Below, one piece after another: positions 9,266 to 15,999 of a stretch of 64,000 nucleotides of DNA (positions within the stretch are counted from its first letter, which is position 1; each line of letters opens with the position of its first letter). A program made the position numbers and the translations under genes. Source of the DNA: a virus; IMG/VR virus record IMGVR_UViG_3300009091_000012, positions 24,205-88,204 of that record; one strand, given 5' to 3'. The notes beneath the pieces are model-generated. The model made no database searches. It was not told the DNA's origin and saw only the letters and a list, made by a program, of their open reading frames with translations.

Positions 9266-9656
9266 CGTTTTATGGATTCTGGCCCTGATCCCGGTAGCGT
9301 TCATCCAGAACATGGTCTTTACGGCAGTCAGTCGTTCCCGTAACAGCGGTGACCCGCAGTACCACAGATGGTGGGCATATGGTAGCAATAGTGTTTGGCT
9401 GCTGTGCCAAGTGTTCATCTGGAAGGGTTTCTGGGGGGCGTTCAATGATGCCGACTACCTGACCATGGTGGTTATGGCATTCGTCTACATCGTCAGCACG
9501 ACTGAAGGTTCAGTCGTTATGATGCGACGGATGCTCAAGACGGAGACCGGGGCACGTAAGGTCGGAGCCAATCCGAATGAAGTCAAAGTTCAACAGATAG
9601 AAGTGGATATGGCTACCTTGAAAAAACGGATCACTGAACTTGAAGAGTGCTGGTAG
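9252..9656 (+). CDS. Unknown membrane protein with C-terminal coiled coil (134 aa)
   Basis: GTG 9252 is preferred because GGGAGGAGG lies 4 nt upstream and the gene overlaps the phosphoesterase end. Hydrophobic segments at about residues 4-22, 46-62 and 72-88 suggest three membrane spans. The C-terminal 40 residues (VKVQQIEVDMATLKKRITEL) form a short coiled coil. No family was recognised. Possible roles are superinfection exclusion or membrane remodelling, without evidence. Confidence 0.6.
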   Translation: MTWSDVLWILALIPVAFIQNMVFTAVSRSRNSGDPQYHRWWAYGSNSVWLLCQVFIWKGFWGAFNDADYLTMVVMAFVYIVSTTEGSVVMMRRMLKTETGARKVGANPNEVKVQQIEVDMATLKKRITELEECW

Positions 9657-9675
9657 GAAAACCCGGATGGGGTGG

Positions 9676-9704
9676 TTGCCTTCTGAAAAATAGTCGTGTA
9701 TATT
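9676..9704 (+). promoter_or_regulatory. Sigma70-like promoter for HU-like gene
   Basis: TTGCCT (9676-9681), 17-nt spacer, TATATT (9699-9704), about 30 nt before the HU-like ATG. Confidence 0.55.
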
Positions 9705-9707
9705 TGT

Positions 9708-9726
9708 TCCTGTGAGGTTCACAGGA
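9708..9726 (+). promoter_or_regulatory. Dyad overlapping the HU-like gene's SD
   Basis: TCCTGTG / CACAGGA, separated by 5 nt, runs into the CAGGAGG ribosome site and covers the predicted transcription start. It is a candidate autoregulatory operator or SD-masking hairpin. Confidence 0.4.
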
Positions 9727-9734
9727 GGTACGTA

Positions 9735-10097
9735 ATGAACACGACGACACTTAGGGATTACATCTACTCCGAGTCTGCCAAAGTGTTCGATCCCCCAATG
9801 ACGCGGCAGGACGTGTCATCGTTGATCGACATTTTCCTTGATGGATTGGCGGCGGGTCTCTCGGGAAAGATCACGGATGCTGAAGGTGAGGAAGACGGTA
9901 TCAACAAGGTGCTGCTTCGTAGCTTCGGCACCTTCAAGGTGGTCAAGCGCCGTGGGCGCACGTATAGCGTCCGGGGCAAGGAAGTCAAGGTCGGTGATCG
10001 TTTCACGGTTGTCTTCAAGCCGGGAGCGGACCTCGTCCGGATGCTTGAAACCATGACCCCGGAGAGCGAACCGGCACCTCCTATTCAGCAGCCGTAG
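9735..10097 (+). CDS. HU/IHF-family DNA-bending protein
   Basis: 120 aa; ATG 9735 is chosen because CAGGAGGT sits 5 nt upstream. The HU/IHF fold is visible: helical N-terminus with VSSLIDIFLDGLAAGL, then LLRSFGTFKVVKRRGRTYSV, which matches the family's G-x-G-x-F-x-V strand pair, then an abbreviated DNA-binding arm and FKPGADLVRML, the family's F-x-P/A-G-x-x-L-x-x-x-V end. A short insertion (GEEDG) interrupts the helix-strand junction. It probably compacts or bends phage DNA during replication or packaging. It has its own promoter and is followed by a terminator, so it is a monocistronic unit. Confidence 0.88.
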   Translation: MNTTTLRDYIYSESAKVFDPPMTRQDVSSLIDIFLDGLAAGLSGKITDAEGEEDGINKVLLRSFGTFKVVKRRGRTYSVRGKEVKVGDRFTVVFKPGADLVRMLETMTPESEPAPPIQQP

Positions 10098-10113
10098 TGT
10101 ATATCGCTCTCCC

Positions 10114-10147
10114 GGCACCCTTTCTCCCAAGGGTGCCAAATTTTTTC
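10114..10147 (+). terminator. Terminator after HU-like gene
   Basis: GGCACCC / GGGTGCC stem with a 10-nt loop, followed by AAATTTTTT. Confidence 0.75.
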
Positions 10148-10167
10148 CTTATCCTTGGAACAGGGGG

Positions 10168-10196
10168 TTGACATCCGAGGTAGAGGGTAATATATT
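10168..10196 (+). promoter_or_regulatory. Sigma70-like promoter of small RNA locus
   Basis: Consensus TTGACA (10168-10173), 17-nt spacer, TATATT (10191-10196). There is no ORF with a ribosome site before the terminator 90 nt downstream. Confidence 0.75.
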
Positions 10197-10202
10197 GCCT
10201 CT

Positions 10203-10290
10203 TGTCGAGAGCGAGTCTGGTACACCCGGTTCTCGGCACGAGGCTCGGAGGCCACAGGTAGTCCCCTTCCTGTGGCCTTCACTCTTTTTA
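10203..10290 (+). ncRNA. Putative small structured RNA, about 85-90 nt
   Basis: Transcription from the consensus promoter at 10168 would start near 10203. The RNA would fold into an 8-bp hairpin (10203-10210 with 10231-10238, one G-U pair; the dyad continues upstream into the promoter) with a 20-nt loop. A second, perfect 9-bp GGCCACAGG / CCTGTGGCC hairpin (10250-10258 / 10269-10277) is followed by TTCACTCTTTTTA, which resembles a terminator. No start codon with an SD is present. Promoter, hairpin, terminator and absence of an ORF make a phage sRNA the simplest reading; a regulatory leader for the next gene is the alternative. Confidence 0.5.
10250..10289 (+). terminator. Terminator-like hairpin ending the small RNA
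   Basis: Perfect 9-bp stem, 10-nt loop, then a pyrimidine tail ending in TTTTT (10285-10289). Confidence 0.55.
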
Positions 10291-10295
10291 GGGGC

Positions 10296-10324
10296 TTGAC
10301 ACAAGGGTAACCAAGGTATATCCT
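10296..10324 (+). promoter_or_regulatory. Promoter predicted to give a leaderless mRNA
   Basis: TTGACA (10296-10301), 17-nt spacer, TATCCT (10319-10324). The ATG of the next gene is at 10334, only 9 nt after the -10 box, and there is no SD, so transcript start and start codon nearly coincide. Confidence 0.6.
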
Positions 10325-10333
10325 GATAGTGTC

Positions 10334-10915
10334 ATGAAGTTCACACGTACCCCCGATGGTTCACTCGTCCAAGTCCCCTCGGCAGTCCTGCCCAGGCACC
10401 ACGGGTACACACCGGACATGACGGTAGAGATCAGGTTCGGCAAGAGCAAGTGCCAGTTCCTGACCCCGTATCCCTCCCAATTGGACAAGGCACTCACCGC
10501 ACCCCACCCAGGGTACATCTTCACGCCGCAGTACAAGAGCGGCAACTGGGACGGGCAACACCACTTCATCACACGGGCTGGCCAATTTCCTACAGGGTTA
10601 TTGCCAGTGGTATTTCACATCTTAAAGACAGGGATAAATCCGTTGATAAAGGAAGGGAAAAAGGAACGGAAAGTCCTGTCTATTCTACCGGCTAATGTGA
10701 AGGTCACGGTACCCGAGGAGGAGATTTTCCACTTCTATCCGGGGATGGTCACCTTCTACCAGGACCACGTCAACGCAGTCGAGTATCTCTCTGAAGATGG
10801 AACCTTTGCCTACTCGGTTCCGTCGCTGAAGCAGTGGAAGAAAGTTGAGACGCACAACGCTTTCGCAAGATCCGTACTCGATTTAGCTAAAGCTTTGAAA
10901 ACAAAAGACTTATAA
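10334..10915 (+). CDS. UvsW-type helicase N-terminal domain, encoded separately
   Basis: 193 aa. The segment GYIFTPQYKSGNWDGQHHFI followed by FPTGLLP matches the N-terminal domain of T4 UvsW (there GYRFNPRFRYGNWDGRIRLL then LPFGLV), which in T4 is fused to the helicase core and binds branched nucleic acid. Here the domain stops at a TAA and the helicase core begins only 372 nt later. It could act in trans with that core. No SD precedes the ATG; a promoter ends 9 nt before it, so leaderless translation is likely. A programmed splice was considered but no intron core was found. Confidence 0.65.
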   Translation: MKFTRTPDGSLVQVPSAVLPRHHGYTPDMTVEIRFGKSKCQFLTPYPSQLDKALTAPHPGYIFTPQYKSGNWDGQHHFITRAGQFPTGLLPVVFHILKTGINPLIKEGKKERKVLSILPANVKVTVPEEEIFHFYPGMVTFYQDHVNAVEYLSEDGTFAYSVPSLKQWKKVETHNAFARSVLDLAKALKTKDL

Positions 10916-11102
10916 AAATGCAGAGGACGATAACCACAATATCAAACGTTTCCTCGCAAAAAACATGCAGGGAACCCGGAGATGCGAGGTGTAAACCGAG
11001 CATAAACGGGTCTATTTGGATGAGGTACTTTAGTACCGAATCCGAATAGGAAGGTTGAAAGGAAGGGGGGGTATATATATGTACTATATAAGGGACCGGG
11101 GG

Positions 11103-11122
11103 GGAAACCATAAGGAAACCAT
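11103..11122 (+). repeat. Two 9-bp direct repeats, period 11 bp
   Basis: GGAAACCAT occurs at 11103-11111 and again at 11114-11122, one helical turn apart. Confidence 0.6.
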
Positions 11123-11182
11123 CGATAGCGTCTACCAGTCCTTTCCGGAGAGTTGTTGAGATTCCCAGTTCGGGTAGGTTCG

Positions 11183-11205
11183 TTCCCAGGTCGGGAATAT
11201 TTTTT
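11183..11205 (+). terminator. Terminator-like hairpin in uvsW spacer
   Basis: TTCCC / GGGAA stem with a 5-nt loop followed by TATTTTTT. A longer pairing of ATTCCC at 11161 with the same 3' arm is also possible. It separates the N-terminal and core helicase transcripts. Confidence 0.5.
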
Positions 11206-11214
11206 CCAGGGGGC

Positions 11215-11243
11215 TTGACGAGTGACGAAGTGGGGTTTACATT
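11215..11243 (+). promoter_or_regulatory. Sigma70-like promoter for helicase core
   Basis: TTGACG (11215-11220), 17-nt spacer, TACATT (11238-11243), about 45 nt before the helicase ATG. Confidence 0.65.
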
Positions 11244-11287
11244 AGCTGATCTGAGCCTCCGGAGACTCGGCAAAGGAGCCAACGCTA

Positions 11288-12592
11288 ATGCCAGTCGGGT
11301 GTACCAACTTCCAAATCAACTCATGGCAGACTGTCGCAGATCACTTCCCAGGTGTTCAACCTCTAGCAAACCTTGAAGATAACCAGGAGATCGAGTTCCG
11401 GAGCTATCAAGCTCTGGCAGTCGCTTCGGTTATCTTTTCCGGTTTCAGGGGGGTGGTTCGAGCGGCTACCGGTAGCGGGAAAACTTTAATCGCAGCCGGT
11501 ATCTGTGGTGCATTTTTGCCAAAGCGTTCACTCGTGATGATCCACGGGAGGGAGTTGCTTCGCCAGAATCACGAAGAGTTCGTACGTTACCTTGGTAAAG
11601 AAAACGTTGGTGTTATCGATACTTCCAAGTTCAATCCGAAACTGATCACGTTGGCGTCAATCGACACGTTCGCGTTTTACATGGGTAGCCTTCCGTGTAA
11701 GAGTACCGGTGTCCCGATCATGAACCCGACTGCGTTTTACGAGCAGAAGAAGCGTTTCCTCGACTACCTTCAAAATGACGTTGATATGCTGGTTTTCGAT
11801 GAAGTTCACCATGGTTCAGCCGATACGTGGCAGGATGTGGGAAAGCAAACTGAAGCGTATTACCGTGTTGGTCTCTCGGGTACACCGTTGAAGCATGACG
11901 AATTGTCCGACATGCTCATGATGAGCCTTGTCGGTCCAGTGGTCTACGACCTTAACGCTTCGTGGCTTCAGAAGAAGGGTTATCTCGCACAGGCGCGACT
12001 CGAAATACGTAAGCTCGATTACACGTCACCAAAAACTCGCGGGTTGAATTACCAGCAAGCTAGAAAAGTTTTATTGATCAACAATCATCAACGTCATGTT
12101 CGTATTGCAAGTGATATTTTAGATGCAATTGAAAATACGAACACTCGACTTCTCGTACTCACGGGGAACTCAGTCGAGATTGCGGAACAAGTCGCTGCTG
12201 AACTCGAAGTCCTGGCCAGACCGTTGACTCGTAAACTGGGGTTCGAACCGTTCACCATGGTTACGGGTCAGATGCACCCGAAGAAGGTAGCGAAAGCCTT
12301 CAGTGACCTCCGTAAGGGAAACATCCGGTGTGTCATCACCACGAAGCTGGCTGATGAAGGCATCGATGTGCCCGACGTGAATCTCCTTTTCCTTGTCGGT
12401 GGTGGGAAGGCATATGTGTCCACCGTCCAGCGTATCGGTCGGGGTCTCCGTAAGAAGGACGGGGAGCGAGAGCTGTTGGTGGTGGATTACTTTACGTTGG
12501 GGAATAAGTACATGGAAAAGCATGATAAGCAACGGCTTAAGACCTACGAAGCGGAGGATTTCTTTTACCAGATCGACATCATCGATGCCTAA
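11288..12592 (+). CDS. uvsW: UvsW-like SF2 helicase core
   Basis: 434 aa superfamily 2 ATPase. Motifs in order: Q-like FRSYQALAV near 38-46, Walker A ATGSGKT near 60-66, DEVHH near 168-172 (DExH box), SGTP near 197-200, motif V TKLADEGIDVPDV and motif VI QRIGRGLRKK near the end. UvsW-type enzymes unwind branched DNA and R-loops and help resolve recombination and origin RNA intermediates. The T4 N-terminal domain is missing here and is encoded upstream as a separate protein. Start ATG 11288 follows AAAGGAGCC; the gene has its own promoter. The TAA overlaps the next ATG (TAATG). Confidence 0.85.
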   Translation: MPVGCTNFQINSWQTVADHFPGVQPLANLEDNQEIEFRSYQALAVASVIFSGFRGVVRAATGSGKTLIAAGICGAFLPKRSLVMIHGRELLRQNHEEFVRYLGKENVGVIDTSKFNPKLITLASIDTFAFYMGSLPCKSTGVPIMNPTAFYEQKKRFLDYLQNDVDMLVFDEVHHGSADTWQDVGKQTEAYYRVGLSGTPLKHDELSDMLMMSLVGPVVYDLNASWLQKKGYLAQARLEIRKLDYTSPKTRGLNYQQARKVLLINNHQRHVRIASDILDAIENTNTRLLVLTGNSVEIAEQVAAELEVLARPLTRKLGFEPFTMVTGQMHPKKVAKAFSDLRKGNIRCVITTKLADEGIDVPDVNLLFLVGGGKAYVSTVQRIGRGLRKKDGERELLVVDYFTLGNKYMEKHDKQRLKTYEAEDFFYQIDIIDA

Positions 12593-13578
12593 TGTACACC
12601 GATGATCTTCCTCCGTACGCAGATAAGGATCCTGATTACGCTGTCCTCAAGGATCCTGATGAGATCGTGGTGCTCCGCATGCTCAAGACCTACGAGGATC
12701 TGATCCTCCGGTACACGAGCAAATCCCCCCTTGTCTACAATAACTTCAATGGCACTGATAACTTCCGTAAGTCTAGGGCATACAAACCCATGTGCCGTTT
12801 GGCGGGGAAAATTCGCACCGCCAAGATAGCGGACCCGGCCCACTTCATTGCGTTCATCTTCGAGCTTTGGGCGACTCAGCCGAAGCAGCATGAGCGTAAG
12901 TTTCAAATGCGGAAGAAAGGGATGGGACAGTTTCAAGGCTCGGGGGTGGACTACCCTTCGCTGAAGTACATCGTTGACTGCGGGGATGCGCTGCTGCAAG
13001 AGTTTGCCGCCATCACTAACTATAAGCCGACGCACTTCATGCCGAGGGACGACTATGCCAACCGTGACCGGCAGATGATCCGGAACATGGTGGATCGATG
13101 GTGCGAGATGGAGGGTAAGACACCTGCGGACTACTGGACGACGCCTCAGCATCTGCGGGACTTGGAGTGGAAGTACATCGATTACGCGGACTCGTTGTGG
13201 GAGTGTGATGCCCTGATCCAGGAGAAATTCGGATTTAGTGTACAGGAGATGAAGGAGTACCTCATCGAGAGGGAAAGGGTCACTAGGGAGTACTTCGAAA
13301 CCCACCCTCCGATCCCGTTCAAGCACATCACCGTGTTGGATTGGGAGGAAGAGAACGAGGTCGATCAGGAGCGGATCGACCGGTACCAGCAGGCCATCGA
13401 ACAGGGTATCGACGTTACGACCGAAGAATTTCAGAAAGGCGTAGAAGATACTGTAAACCCCATTGACATAGATCATCCGGATACGCTCGCTTGGTATTTC
13501 TTTGGTATCGGCCAGCCACGTCGTCGGGATGGGGAGGAGATAGACGTTGCCGAAGATTTTGGAACTTCTGACGGATGA
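12592..13578 (+). CDS. Unknown replication-cluster protein (328 aa)
   Basis: Overlaps the helicase stop by 1 nt and the DnaB-type gene by 32 nt, so the three are translationally linked. It is soluble, rich in Asp/Glu/Arg and aromatic residues, with long predicted helices and an acidic C-terminal third; no catalytic motif was recognised. Location between two helicases suggests a helicase loader or replisome accessory factor, as inference only. Confidence 0.6.
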   Translation: MYTDDLPPYADKDPDYAVLKDPDEIVVLRMLKTYEDLILRYTSKSPLVYNNFNGTDNFRKSRAYKPMCRLAGKIRTAKIADPAHFIAFIFELWATQPKQHERKFQMRKKGMGQFQGSGVDYPSLKYIVDCGDALLQEFAAITNYKPTHFMPRDDYANRDRQMIRNMVDRWCEMEGKTPADYWTTPQHLRDLEWKYIDYADSLWECDALIQEKFGFSVQEMKEYLIERERVTREYFETHPPIPFKHITVLDWEEENEVDQERIDRYQQAIEQGIDVTTEEFQKGVEDTVNPIDIDHPDTLAWYFFGIGQPRRRDGEEIDVAEDFGTSDG

Positions 13579-14956
13579 CTTTCGATACGATACGTTAGCC
13601 TACATCATCAGGGATCAACTTGTTGCGAAGTCACTCATACACGGAATACCCGATGACTTCTACGCTTACAACCCACGGTTGAACGCGATCTTCTTAGGGT
13701 TCCGGGAGTTTCTGAGTAAGTATGGGTGCCGCCCGAGAGAGCATGAGCTGGAAGATTATCTTCAGGACTATGTCCAGAAGAACAAGCTGGATGTCCACCA
13801 GCAGCAGGCGTTGTTCTCCCAGTTGCATGATGTTTGGCGGTGGAGCAACTATTCGTCGTATCGAGTAAAAGAGAAGTTCTCGAAGGCTATCAAGTGGCAT
13901 AACCTGTTACGTGTCGGCCTCCAGATGCCGGATCTGGCTGATAACGATGACTTCGACAGTTTGTTGAAGGCGTGGAAGGATGCCGTGTCATTGGGGGTGG
14001 AAGACACTCCGGTCACCGAGTACTGGAAAGACATCAGTGACCGTATGGAGCGGCGTAAGAACCAGAAGAAACGGTTGATTCCGACAGGATTTACGCCTCT
14101 TGATGAGATGGTCAGCGGGGGGCTTCCCCGAGGGGCGCTGGCGTTGTTGCTGGGAGGCACGGGGTTCGGGAAGAGCGCCTTCCTTTCACAGATCGCGATG
14201 CAGGGGTCACGGCAGGGATACCGGACGGCCTTCATTACCCTGGAGTTGGATGCTGATTCGGTGATGGCGAGGATGGATGCATTCAACACCAACTTGCCGG
14301 TGGAGACCTTGCCGCATAAAGGCCCCACATGTGCCAAAAAGCTGTATGAAGTTTTCGAGGGTGACCCAACGCAACTCCCGGCTGAGATGTTTGTGAAGTA
14401 TTACCCCACCAAGAGCATCGACCTGACCCACATCGAGTCTTTCTTGGAGCGGCTCCGGATGGAGCAGGGGGTCACTCTCGATCTGCTGGTGGTGGATTAC
14501 TTCGACCTGTTGAAGATGGTCGGCGTGTACAAGGACAAGTGGGCGGCGCTGGAGGAGAACTGCGAGATCCTGCGAGGCATGGCGGGCAAGTACGACATGG
14601 CGATCTGGACCGCAGGGCAGACCCGGCGTGACGGCATCAGCAAGGAGCTGGTCGGGATGGATGACATCTCGGCCTCGTTCGGCAAGGTGTTCCCGCTGGA
14701 CCTGATGCTGACCATGAGCCAGACCCCGGAGGAGCGGATCAAGAAGGCGATGCGGGTGCGAGCGGCCAAGAACCGTTTCGGCCCCACGGACGGCATCATG
14801 TTCGTTGAGCATGACTTTACCAGGATGCGCTTTACCGCCTTCTCAGAGGATGAGGCGAAGAAGAAGGGTCTCTACACTCCCAAGGGGAAGAAGAAGCGCA
14901 ATGCTAGCGCCTCTACAGGGACGCTGTACCAGGGCTTTGGCACCCAGGGGCCATGA
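13547..14956 (+). CDS. dnaB: Replicative DNA helicase, DnaB family
   Basis: 469 aa starting with TTG 13547 behind GGGGAGGAG. The RecA-type core has PTGFTPLDEMVSGGLPRG (179-196, typical of DnaB), Walker A GGTGFGKS (203-210), a conserved LELD after strand 2, Walker B LLVVDYFD near 316-323, AGQTRRD near 357-363 (sensor) and an arginine-containing RAAKNRFG near 412-419. The about 160-residue N-terminal part is a divergent primase-interaction domain. It works with the primase encoded next (4-nt overlap) to unwind the fork ahead of the PolA-type polymerase at 41 kb. Confidence 0.88.
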   Translation: MPKILELLTDDFRYDTLAYIIRDQLVAKSLIHGIPDDFYAYNPRLNAIFLGFREFLSKYGCRPREHELEDYLQDYVQKNKLDVHQQQALFSQLHDVWRWSNYSSYRVKEKFSKAIKWHNLLRVGLQMPDLADNDDFDSLLKAWKDAVSLGVEDTPVTEYWKDISDRMERRKNQKKRLIPTGFTPLDEMVSGGLPRGALALLLGGTGFGKSAFLSQIAMQGSRQGYRTAFITLELDADSVMARMDAFNTNLPVETLPHKGPTCAKKLYEVFEGDPTQLPAEMFVKYYPTKSIDLTHIESFLERLRMEQGVTLDLLVVDYFDLLKMVGVYKDKWAALEENCEILRGMAGKYDMAIWTAGQTRRDGISKELVGMDDISASFGKVFPLDLMLTMSQTPEERIKKAMRVRAAKNRFGPTDGIMFVEHDFTRMRFTAFSEDEAKKKGLYTPKGKKKRNASASTGTLYQGFGTQGP

Positions 14957-15999
14957 TGGGTAGGGCCATCCGTCCAAACGTGCTGGAGAGGCTCCTGGAC
15001 AAGGTGTGGCCCGATCACAGGGTGGAGAAGGATGGCACCGAGCACATGGTCGAGTGCCCCTTCTGTGACACGGATAAAGCCAAGTGCGCTGTGAACCCCG
15101 GAAAGGGCGTGTTCCAGTGCTGGGTGTGTACGGAGAAGGGACCGGTTCAGAAGCTGCTGTTCCATCTCCGTGACCTGAAGATCATCACCCAAGCGGACAT
15201 AGATGCCGTGATGGTGGGCAAGGGTATCCCGGCACTTTCTGACGCCATCCAGGTATTGAAGCCAAAAGCAGCTAAGAAGAAAGAGCAGTATTGGAGTAAC
15301 ATCATCCCCTGCGTGTACCCGCCCCACACCCAGGAGCTGATGACTATGATGGCGCATAACACCCTGGAGGGTAGACTCCGTAGGGCAGCCATCGAGTACC
15401 TGAACAATCGAGGGGTAACGGACGAAAATATCAAGGAGTTCCGGCTGGCTCTCTGCACTGAGCTGGGGTCACCGTACTATGGGCACATATTCTTCCCGGC
15501 ATTGGGGAAGTGGGGTAGGCAGCTTACCTTCTGGACCACGAGGAGCATCCTTCCGAACCCGGAGCCGAAAAGCCTTCATGCAAGTGGCAAGTACTCGCGG
15601 TTTTCGGCGAAGCAGATCCTAATGAACGAGCATTTGGTTGTAGGTACAACGGTGGTTCTATGTGAAGGCCCGTTTGATGCTATCAGCATTATGAATGCCA
15701 CCGGTTATCCTGCATGCCCGCTTCTGGGGAAGATCTTTCACGAGTATCAGTTCAACCTGTTGAAGGACGAGAAGAAGATCGAGCGGGTGTACGTTTGTTT
15801 GGACCCGGATGCCAGGGAATTCCAGGATAATATCACGCATAAGTTCACTAAACCGATCAAGACGTACGTGGTGTTGTTGGAAGGTGGAGACCCGAACGAG
15901 GTATCCCCGGAGACGTTGAGAGCCGCCTTTCAAGCGGCGGCTCCCTCAGCGAATGATCAGGTCTATCGTCAGTTTTCGAAGCTTCGTGAACGGGTTTAG
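14953..15999 (+). CDS. DnaG-type primase (zinc ribbon plus TOPRIM)
   Basis: 348 aa, shorter than bacterial DnaG (about 580) because a C-terminal helicase-binding domain seems to be lacking. An N-terminal zinc ribbon has CPFC (35-38) and CWVC (56-59). The TOPRIM domain has CEGPFDA near 237-243 (catalytic Glu) and VCLDPDA near 279-285 (DxD-like). It makes RNA primers on ssDNA exposed by the DnaB-type helicase. ATG 14953 overlaps the helicase stop; the TAG overlaps the 3' end of the convergent minus-strand gene by a few bases. Confidence 0.88.
   Translation: MMGRAIRPNVLERLLDKVWPDHRVEKDGTEHMVECPFCDTDKAKCAVNPGKGVFQCWVCTEKGPVQKLLFHLRDLKIITQADIDAVMVGKGIPALSDAIQVLKPKAAKKKEQYWSNIIPCVYPPHTQELMTMMAHNTLEGRLRRAAIEYLNNRGVTDENIKEFRLALCTELGSPYYGHIFFPALGKWGRQLTFWTTRSILPNPEPKSLHASGKYSRFSAKQILMNEHLVVGTTVVLCEGPFDAISIMNATGYPACPLLGKIFHEYQFNLLKDEKKIERVYVCLDPDAREFQDNITHKFTKPIKTYVVLLEGGDPNEVSPETLRAAFQAAAPSANDQVYRQFSKLRERV

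Larger units (their letters stand above)
10916..11287. other. Repeat- and hairpin-rich intergenic region inside split uvsW locus (origin-like)
   Basis: 372 nt with no convincing ORF. Features in order: a 7-bp inverted repeat CCTCGCA / TGCGAGG (10952-10958 / 10983-10989); an 18-position hairpin (11012-11049) with 16 paired positions (one G-T) broken by a GA/GA tandem mismatch; a G7 run (11065-11071); an AT-rich dyad (11073-11090); further G3 and G7 runs to 11104; two 9-bp direct repeats GGAAACCAT (11103-11111, 11114-11122; period 11); two 13-bp near-repeats TTCCCAG(T/G)TCGGG (11162, 11183; period 21); a terminator; and a promoter. Iteron-like repeats phased on DNA turns beside an AT-rich stretch next to helicase genes suggest a replication origin or a regulatory hub. 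Confidence 0.5.

Noticed and set aside
10916-11287. Group I intron or hammerhead ribozyme in the split uvsW gene
   Set aside because: A GGGAA segment and a GATGAG-hairpin-GAA segment looked suggestive, but the paired core elements (P7 region, CUGANGA) are missing, and an internal terminator and promoter explain the region better.
12589-13476. 295-aa minus-strand ORF
   Set aside because: Lies fully antisense to a gene that is tightly coupled to both neighbours on the + strand, and has no recognisable features.
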